Source of the DNA: Nonomuraea aridisoli
GTDB taxonomy: Bacteria; Actinomycetota; Actinomycetes; Streptosporangiales; Streptosporangiaceae
Assembly (NCBI RefSeq): GCF_003236395.1
Contig: NZ_POUD01000005.1
Location: forward strand, 25,365 to 89,364
Length of the DNA: 64,000 nucleotides
Direction of reading: 5' to 3'
Of this stretch, positions 59,031-64,000 are shown piece after piece. The position numbers and the translations under genes are program-made. The notes under the pieces were generated by a model, which was not told the origin of the DNA, did no database searches, and saw nothing but the letters and a program-made list of their open reading frames with translations. The first letter of the stretch is position 1. Every line of letters starts with the position of its first letter.

Positions 59031-60619
59031 ACGGGGACTTCCAAGCGCCGACGATCGAGTACGGCACGCTCGCGCCGTTGCTGGTGGTCTTCGGCGCTGC
59101 CATCATCGGCGTGCTGGTCGAGGCGTTCGCGCCGCGTTACCTGCGCAAGCCGATCCACGTGCCGCTCACCCTGCTGAGCCTGGCGGGCGCCTTCGCGCTG
59201 GTCCTCGTGCAGGTGATGGGCGGTCAGGTGCCCACCACGGCCTCCGCGATGGGCGCGCTGGCCGTCGACGGGCCCTCGCTGTTCATCTGGGGCGTCATCC
59301 TCGTCCTGTCGTTCGTCTGCGTGCTGCTGATCAACGACGAGGGGCACTTCGTGGCCTCCGCCGCGGCCGTGCCGGGCAGCGCCGACGAGGAGGAGGCCGA
59401 GGCCCACTCGGGCGGCGTCGGCCACACCGAGGTCTACCCGCTGGTCCTGTTCGCCGTGGGCGGCATGCTGCTCTTCCCGGCCTCGCACGACCTGCTCATG
59501 ATGTTCGTGGCCCTCGAGGTCATGTCGCTGCCTCTCTACCTGCTGTGCGGCCTGGCCCGCCGGCGCCGCCTGCTGTCGCAGGAGGCGTCGATGAAGTACT
59601 TCCTGCTGGGCGCCTTCTCCTCGGCGTTCTTCCTGTACGGCACCGCCATGATCTACGGCTTCGCGGGCACCGTCTCGCTGCCGGGCATCAACCGGGCCAT
59701 GGCGGCGGGCAACACGCTCGACCCGCTGCTGCTGATCGGCTTCTCGCTGCTCGGCGTGGGCCTGCTGTTCAAGATCGGCGCGGCGCCGTTCCAGGCGTGG
59801 AAGCCGGACGTCTACCAGGGCGCCCCGACGCCCATCACGGCCCTCATGGCCTCGGGCACCCTCGTCGCGGCCTTCGGGGCCGTTCTGCGGGTGTTCTGGG
59901 TGGGTCTGGGCAACCTTGACTGGAACTGGCGTCCGGTCATCTGGGTCGTGGCCGCGCTCACCATGATCGTCGGCTCGATCCTGGCCATCACGCAGACCGA
60001 GATCAAGCGCATGCTGGCGTACTCGTCCATCGCGCACGCGGGCTTCCTGCTCGTCGGCGTCATGGCCACGTACGGCTCGGCCGAGCGCAACGCCGACTCC
60101 CTGAAGGCGATCCTGTTCTACCTCGCGGTGTACGGTGTCACCACCGTCGGCGCGTTCGCGGTCGTCACGCTCATCCGTGACCCGGGTGGCGAGGCCGGTC
60201 ACCTGTCGCGCTGGGCGGGTCTCGGAAAGCGCGCGCCGCTGCTCGCCGGCGTGTTCGCGTTCTTCCTGCTCGCCTTCGCGGGCATCCCGCTGACCAGCGG
60301 CTTCTTCGGCAAGTACGCCGTGTTCGCGGCCGCTCTCGACAGCGGCACGCAGCCCGGCGACTCGATGGGCGGCTGGATGGCCGGCCTGGTCGTCGTGGGC
60401 GTGGTGGCCTCCGCGATCGCCGCGTTCTTCTACGTCCGCGTGATCGTGCTGATGTTCTTCAGCGACCCGGCGGCCGACGGCCCGGCCATCGCGGTGCCCA
60501 GTATGGGGACCGTGGCGGTGATCGCGGTTTCCCTGCTGGTTACCGTAGGGGTGGGGCTCTACCCGGAGTCCGTGCTCGGTATCGCCAACCAGGCAGCTAG
60601 CAGCCTGTTCATCAGATAA
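59027..60619 (+). CDS. nuoN: NADH-quinone oxidoreductase subunit N
   Basis: NuoN is the third antiporter-like subunit and closes the nuo operon. The 530-residue protein has about 14 helices, with MMFVALEVMSLPLYLLCGLARR, SMKYFLLGAFSSAFFLYGTAMIYG (in parts), FKIGAAPFQAWKPDVYQGAPTPITALMA (in parts) and EIKRMLAYSSIAHAGFLLVG. A loop near residue 115 is unusually acidic and His-containing (ADEEEAEAHSGGVGHTE). All fourteen nuo genes A-N are thus present in canonical order without insertions. Confidence 0.97.
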   Translation: MNGDFQAPTIEYGTLAPLLVVFGAAIIGVLVEAFAPRYLRKPIHVPLTLLSLAGAFALVLVQVMGGQVPTTASAMGALAVDGPSLFIWGVILVLSFVCVLLINDEGHFVASAAAVPGSADEEEAEAHSGGVGHTEVYPLVLFAVGGMLLFPASHDLLMMFVALEVMSLPLYLLCGLARRRRLLSQEASMKYFLLGAFSSAFFLYGTAMIYGFAGTVSLPGINRAMAAGNTLDPLLLIGFSLLGVGLLFKIGAAPFQAWKPDVYQGAPTPITALMASGTLVAAFGAVLRVFWVGLGNLDWNWRPVIWVVAALTMIVGSILAITQTEIKRMLAYSSIAHAGFLLVGVMATYGSAERNADSLKAILFYLAVYGVTTVGAFAVVTLIRDPGGEAGHLSRWAGLGKRAPLLAGVFAFFLLAFAGIPLTSGFFGKYAVFAAALDSGTQPGDSMGGWMAGLVVVGVVASAIAAFFYVRVIVLMFFSDPAADGPAIAVPSMGTVAVIAVSLLVTVGVGLYPESVLGIANQAASSLFIR

Positions 60620-60631
60620 GGGGTTCTCGAT

Positions 60632-61621
60632 ATGTCCGCGCCTCCCGTGGTTGACCTTCCCATCGAGGACGAGCGGTTGGCGCTGGACGTGGCCAACGGA
60701 CTGGCCGCGGTCGAGAAGCTCCTGCGCTCGTCGGTGGAGACGGAGGACGCCTTCGTCACGGAAGTGTCCAAGCACCTCATCGAAGCCGGCGGCAAGCGGT
60801 TCCGCACCTTGATGGTGCTGCTCGCGGCGCAGTTCGGAGACCCGTCGGCGCCGGGCGTCGTGCCCGGCGCCGTGGTCATCGAGCTGACCCACCTCGGTTC
60901 GCTCTACCACGACGACGTCATGGACGAGGCCGACGTGCGCCGCGGCTCCCCGTCCGCGAACGCCCGGTGGGACAACACCGTGGCGATCCTCACCGGCGAC
61001 TACCTGTTCGCCCAGGCATCGGACCTCCTCGCCGACCTCGGCCCCGAGCTGATCCGCATCCAGGCGCAGACGTTCTCCCGCCTGGTGCAGGGGCAGATCC
61101 GCGAGACGGTCGGGCCGCGCGCGGGCGAGGACCCCATCGCCCACTACCTGTCCGTGCTCTCCGACAAGACCGGCTCGCTCATCGCCGCCTCCGGCCGCTT
61201 CGGCGCCCTGCTCGCCGGCGCCCCGGCCGACGTGGAGGAGCGCCTCAGCCGCGCGTGCGAGGCGATCGGCGTAGCGTGGCAGCTCGGCGACGACCTGCTC
61301 GACGTCGCCTCCTCCGGCGCCCAGTCCGGCAAGACGCCCGGCACCGACCTGCGGGAGGGCATCAAGACCCTCCCCGTCCTGTACGCGCTCGCCGCCGGCG
61401 ACTCGCCGCGGCTGACCGAGCTGCTGTCGGGCCCCGTGGCCGAGAAGCACGTCGAGGAGGCGCTCACCCTGCTGCGCGCCCACCCGGCGATGGCCAGGGC
61501 CCGCGCGGAGCTGGACGCCTGGGTGGACCGGGCTCGTACCGACATCTCCGGCCTGCCCGACATCCCGGCCAGGAGCGCTTTTCTCGCGCTATGTGACTAC
61601 GTGGTCGAGCGCAGCGGCTGA
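60632..61621 (+). CDS. Polyprenyl diphosphate synthase
   Basis: This 329-residue trans-prenyltransferase builds long isoprenyl diphosphates from IPP. It has GGKRFRTLMVLLAA, the first Asp-rich motif YHDDVMDEADVRRG, LTGDYLFAQAS, KTGSLIAAS and the second motif QLGDDLLDVASS. Lack of large residues directly before the first motif fits a long-chain product such as hepta- to nonaprenyl. The position after nuoN and near menG suggests supply of the menaquinone side chain. The ATG follows the nuoN stop by 12 bases, and AAGGGG serves as ribosome-binding site. Confidence 0.93.
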   Translation: MSAPPVVDLPIEDERLALDVANGLAAVEKLLRSSVETEDAFVTEVSKHLIEAGGKRFRTLMVLLAAQFGDPSAPGVVPGAVVIELTHLGSLYHDDVMDEADVRRGSPSANARWDNTVAILTGDYLFAQASDLLADLGPELIRIQAQTFSRLVQGQIRETVGPRAGEDPIAHYLSVLSDKTGSLIAASGRFGALLAGAPADVEERLSRACEAIGVAWQLGDDLLDVASSGAQSGKTPGTDLREGIKTLPVLYALAAGDSPRLTELLSGPVAEKHVEEALTLLRAHPAMARARAELDAWVDRARTDISGLPDIPARSAFLALCDYVVERSG

Positions 61622-62521
61622 CCTGCGGTTCCGGGCGGCCGTCCGCGCTGCCCGGAGGCTGTCGTACGTGAAGAAGGCCAGGCCCAGCCAGACGATCGAG
61701 AACCCGATCCACCGGCTGGGCGGCATGACCTCCCTGAAGACCAGCACGCCCGCGGCGAACTGCAGGATCGGCGCGATGTACTGCAGCAGCCCCATCGTGC
61801 TCAGCGGCACCCGGATGGCCGCGGCGCCGAAGCAGGCCAGCGGCACCGCCGTGATGAGCCCGGCGCCCACCAGCAGCACCGCGTGCCAGCCGCCCTCCTG
61901 GCCGAACGTGCCCGCGCCCGTGCCGTGCAGGAACAGCAGGTAGCCCACGGCCGGCAGGAGCAGCACCAGGGTCTCGACGGCGAGGCTCTCCGTGGCCTGC
62001 ACGTTCGCCCGCTTCTTCACCAGGCCGTACAGACCGAAGCTGAACGCCAGCGTCAGCGCCATCCAGGGCGGGCGGCCGTAGTCGACGGCCAGCACGAGCA
62101 CCGCGAGCGCCCCGAACCCGACCGCCGCCCACTGCAGCGGACGCAGCCGCTCGCGCAGCAGCACCACCCCGAACAGGACGTTCACCAGCGGGTTGATGAA
62201 GTAGCCGAGGGCGCTTTCGACGACGTGGCCGGTGTTGACCGCGTAGATGTAGGTGCCCCAGTTGATCGTGACGATCACGGCGGCCAGCGTGAGGAGGGCC
62301 AGCTTGCGCGGCTGCCCGAGCAGCTCCTTGATCCAGGACCAGTGCCTGCGCACGGCGAGGGCGGCGAGGACCACGACAAGGGACCAGGCCATGCGGTGGG
62401 CGAGGATCTCGATCGCGCCCGAGGGCTTGAGGAGGGGCCAGTAGAGGGGGAAGAGCCCCCACATCGTGTAGGCGGCGATCCCGTAGAGCACACCGCGCCG
62501 GTGGTCAGGCATGTAGCCCAT
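61589..62521 (-). CDS. rarD: RarD-like EamA-family transporter
   Basis: This 310-residue inner-membrane protein has ten hydrophobic helices in two EamA halves. It starts with RRGVLYGIAAYTMWGLFPLYWPLL, the hallmark of RarD (chloramphenicol-sensitive protein). INWGTYIYAVNTGHVVESALGYFINPLVNVLFG (in parts) and PLSTMGLLQYIAPILQF also match. RarD substrates are not established. Its 3' end overlaps the prenyl synthase by 33 bases on the opposite strand. Starts at 62521 or 62512 are both possible. It diverges from msrA across an AT-rich gap with a dyad. Confidence 0.9.
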   Translation of the reverse strand: MGYMPDHRRGVLYGIAAYTMWGLFPLYWPLLKPSGAIEILAHRMAWSLVVVLAALAVRRHWSWIKELLGQPRKLALLTLAAVIVTINWGTYIYAVNTGHVVESALGYFINPLVNVLFGVVLLRERLRPLQWAAVGFGALAVLVLAVDYGRPPWMALTLAFSFGLYGLVKKRANVQATESLAVETLVLLLPAVGYLLFLHGTGAGTFGQEGGWHAVLLVGAGLITAVPLACFGAAAIRVPLSTMGLLQYIAPILQFAAGVLVFREVMPPSRWIGFSIVWLGLAFFTYDSLRAARTAARNRRSAAALDHVVT

Positions 62522-62556
62522 TTTCAGGCATTACCACCTTTAAATACAAATTTCGA

Positions 62557-62580
62557 TGTCTGTACGGAAATGTGTAGACA
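62557..62580. promoter_or_regulatory. Dyad between rarD and msrA, possible operator
   Basis: TGTCTGTAC-N6-GTGTAGACA pairs at 7 of 9 arm positions. It lies in the AT-rich 113-base gap between divergent genes, 36 bases before the rarD start and 55 before msrA. The size and symmetry suit a TetR- or GntR-type regulator. No regulator gene is adjacent. Confidence 0.4.
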
Positions 62581-62634
62581 CGCTTAAGTGTTGACCGGTG
62601 TGTAGCCTGGCTGGAGAGCTCTGGAGGTAGCGCT

Positions 62635-63294
62635 ATGGGCTGGATGTTCGGCAACAAGACGTCGATGGTGCGCCCGGAGGACGCCCTTCCGGGCCGAGCG
62701 GAGACCATGCCCGTGCCGGCCCGCCACGCGGTCCTGGACGCGCCGCTCGCCCCGCCCTACCCGGAGGGCCTGGAGGTCGCCGACTTCGGCCTCGGCTGCT
62801 TCTGGGGCGCGGAGCGCGTGTTCTGGCGGACGCCCGGGGTGTTCACCACCGCCGTCGGCTACCAGGGCGGCCACACGCCCAACCCGACGTACGAAGAGGT
62901 CTGCACCGGCCGGACCGGGCACGCCGAGGTCGTCCGGGTGGTCTTCGACCCGGCGAAGGTGTCGTACGAGGAGCTGCTGAAGGTCTTCTGGGAGGCCCAT
63001 GACCCGACGCAGGGCATGCGCCAGGGCAACGACGTCGGCACCCAGTATCGCTCGGCGATCTACCACCACTCGCCGGAGCAGCAGAAGGCCGCTGAGGCGT
63101 CGCGCGACGCGTACCAGCGGGTCCTGGACCAGGCCGGCTACGGCCGGATCAGCACCGAGATCACCTCAGCCGGCCCCTTCTACTACGCCGAGGAATACCA
63201 CCAGCAGTACCTGTACAAGGTCCCGAACGGCTACTGCGGCATCGGTGGCACGGGCGTCGCCTGCCCGGTCGGCCTGACGTCCGGAGAGGCCTGA
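62635..63294 (+). CDS. msrA: Peptide methionine-S-sulfoxide reductase MsrA
   Basis: MsrA repairs oxidised methionine in proteins using thioredoxin. The 219-residue protein has the catalytic motif [13 protein letters not shown] (Cys55), [24 protein letters not shown] (in parts), [23 protein letters not shown] (in parts) and [11 protein letters not shown]. The C-terminus has a resolving-type Cys in GVACPVGL and another in [13 protein letters not shown] lies 7 bases before the ATG, and TAGCCT at about 62602-62607 may be its -10 box. There is no MsrB in the window. Confidence 0.96.
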   Translation: MGWMFGNKTSMVRPEDALPGRAETMPVPARHAVLDAPLAPPYPEGLEVADFGLGCFWGAERVFWRTPGVFTTAVGYQGGHTPNPTYEEVCTGRTGHAEVVRVVFDPAKVSYEELLKVFWEAHDPTQGMRQGNDVGTQYRSAIYHHSPEQQKAAEASRDAYQRVLDQAGYGRISTEITSAGPFYYAEEYHQQYLYKVPNGYCGIGGTGVACPVGLTSGEA

Positions 63295-63352
63295 CGTCGC
63301 TGCGACGAAGGTGTCCCAGCCTGGGGGCGCCTTCGTCTCATAGACTGCGTGT

Positions 63353-63559
63353 ATGAGCGTGCTGCGCGAAGAACTTCACCACCTGGTGGACCAACTGCCT
63401 GAGGAGAAGGTCGCACGGCTGCTTCGTCTTGTGCGGGACCAGCTCGATGAGCCGCAGGTGACTCGTGACCTGCCTTTCATCGGAATGTTGGAGGCGGAGC
63501 CTGATTTCGCGGAACGGTCCGAGGAGATCTTGCGGTCGGAGGACAATCACTCCTTGTGA
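63353..63559 (+). CDS. Antitoxin-like protein of a PIN toxin pair (VapB-like)
   Basis: This 68-residue acidic protein begins with a helix of the DUF2281/VapB type (LREELHHLVDQLPEEKVARLLRLV in part) and ends in a disordered acidic tail containing PDFAERSEEILRSE. It overlaps the PIN-domain start by 4 bases (GTGA), the standard antitoxin-toxin arrangement. The tail probably wraps the toxin. It has no clear DNA-binding domain. Local GC content is lower than in the core genes, a hint of acquisition. Confidence 0.75.
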   Translation: MSVLREELHHLVDQLPEEKVARLLRLVRDQLDEPQVTRDLPFIGMLEAEPDFAERSEEILRSEDNHSL

Positions 63560-63885
63560 TCGTTCTTGACACAGGCCCGTTGGTCGCGGCTCTCAACAAC
63601 CGAGACAAGCACCACGATGCGTGTGCCCGCCTCTTGCGGACTCATCAAGGTCCGTTGCTCGTCCCGTCTACGGTCGTCACCGAGGTATGCCAGCTCGTTG
63701 AGAAACGGCAAGGCAGCAAGGCGGAAGCGGCGTTCCTTCGGCCCTTCGGATCAGGGCTGGCGCTGGTCGATCTGACCTCCTGGGACCTAGCCCGTATGAG
63801 CCGCCTGGTTGAGACGTACGCAAGCCTTCCTCTGGGGGCGGTCGATGCCTCAGTGATCGCGATTGCTGAGCGACTAGTGGGCTGA
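63556..63885 (+). CDS. PIN-domain toxin (VapC-like), C-terminally truncated
   Basis: VapC toxins are Mg-dependent RNases. The 109-residue protein keeps three of the four PIN acidic sites: D5 in VLDTGPLVAAL, E43 in VTEVCQL and D97 in AVDASVIAIAERL. It then ends at LVG, whereas family members continue for about 25-30 residues through an IATLDRRHF-type strand carrying the fourth Asp. That part is missing, so activity is doubtful. The sequence after the stop does not restore it in another frame. A partial, possibly mobile-element gene follows on the other strand. Confidence 0.78.
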   Translation: MIVLDTGPLVAALNNRDKHHDACARLLRTHQGPLLVPSTVVTEVCQLVEKRQGSKAEAAFLRPFGSGLALVDLTSWDLARMSRLVETYASLPLGAVDASVIAIAERLVG

Positions 63886-63908
63886 CCACGAACGTTCACC
63901 GGTTTTGA

Positions 63909-64000
63909 TCATGCGGCTTCGTCGCGGGGACGGCCCCAACGATGCTGGCGTTCGCTGCGGATGCGGGCGCGTTCACGGCGTTGAGCGGCCAGCACATCGG
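63909..64000 (-). CDS. C-terminal end of an unidentified basic protein, possibly a transposase (partial)
   Basis: On the minus strand a frame entering from the right edge ends at TGA 63909-63911. It gives 29 residues: AAQRRERARIRSERQHRWG and then RPRDEAA in the tail. This very basic, Arg-rich ending is of the kind found at the C-termini of some actinobacterial transposases and recombinases, but it is too short to assign. It starts 24 bases after the truncated toxin gene, which would fit an insertion there. Confidence 0.35.
   Translation of the reverse strand, partial: DVLAAQRRERARIRSERQHRWGRPRDEAA

Noticed and set aside
59024..61483. An 819-codon minus-strand frame opposite nuoN and the prenyl synthase
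   Set aside because: It spans two well-supported genes on the other strand and has a repetitive Arg/Gln/His/Glu composition typical of shadows.

Overview
The window is about 70% GC, densely packed, and full of GTG/TTG starts and 4-base stop/start overlaps. It carries the dnaK-grpE-dnaJ-hspR order, a 32-residue ribosomal protein bS22, BldC- and BldN-type developmental regulators, a Rex repressor with its operators, a haem-biosynthesis operon and a 14-gene complex I operon. Together these point to a chromosomal segment of a filamentous actinomycete outside Streptomyces, most likely in or near Streptosporangiales (Nonomuraea/Streptosporangium-like). The genus is an inference from gene content and was not tested.

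Layout. 1-1237: tail of a probable membrane protein, an NTF2-like protein and a secreted protein. 1647-8343: heat-shock operon dnaK-grpE-dnaJ-hspR-clpB (minus strand) with two HAIR operators flanking and overlapping a good sigma70-type promoter. 8465-10716: lipoprotein, proline dehydrogenase and proC. 10749-14235: ABC exporter pair and a NarL-type two-component system. 14368-19039: acuC, an unassigned protein, an excisionase-like regulator, bS22, a GalE2-like SDR and an acyltransferase, an order familiar from mycobacteria and streptomycetes. 19111-22963: ECF sigma factor plus LCP protein, a SerB-like HAD protein, and an rsbN/bldN-like anti-sigma/sigma pair. 23193-24862: a membrane protein fused to an ABM domain, and a glutaredoxin-like protein. 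24887-32424: Rex operator, rex-hemA-hemC-hemD-hemB, a prim-pol-like protein and hemL. 32428-38942: EamA transporter with a divergent LysR regulator, a phosphatase, and the cytochrome c maturation operon tlpA-ccdA-resB-ccsB. 38958-42727: PLDc_N-type membrane protein, HExxH metallopeptidase plus a small acidic protein, bldC, a DUF4229-like protein and a secreted beta-propeller. 42824-61621: menG, a long control region with a perfect Rex operator, a geranylgeranyl reductase, nuoA-N and a polyprenyl diphosphate synthase. 61589-64000: rarD-like transporter, msrA, a vapBC-like pair whose toxin lacks its C-terminus, and the end of an unidentified gene cut by the window edge, possibly a transposase.

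How the parts fit. Haem synthesis, cytochrome c assembly, the menaquinone methyl and prenyl steps and complex I make up one respiratory locus of about 37 kb. Rex (an NADH/NAD+ sensor encoded here) has an operator at its own promoter in front of the hem genes and a perfect operator in front of the reductase-nuo block. At least nine genes start 6-7 bases after a TANNNT -10 element, as expected for leaderless transcripts. No CRISPR array, rRNA, complete tRNA or complete insertion sequence was seen.
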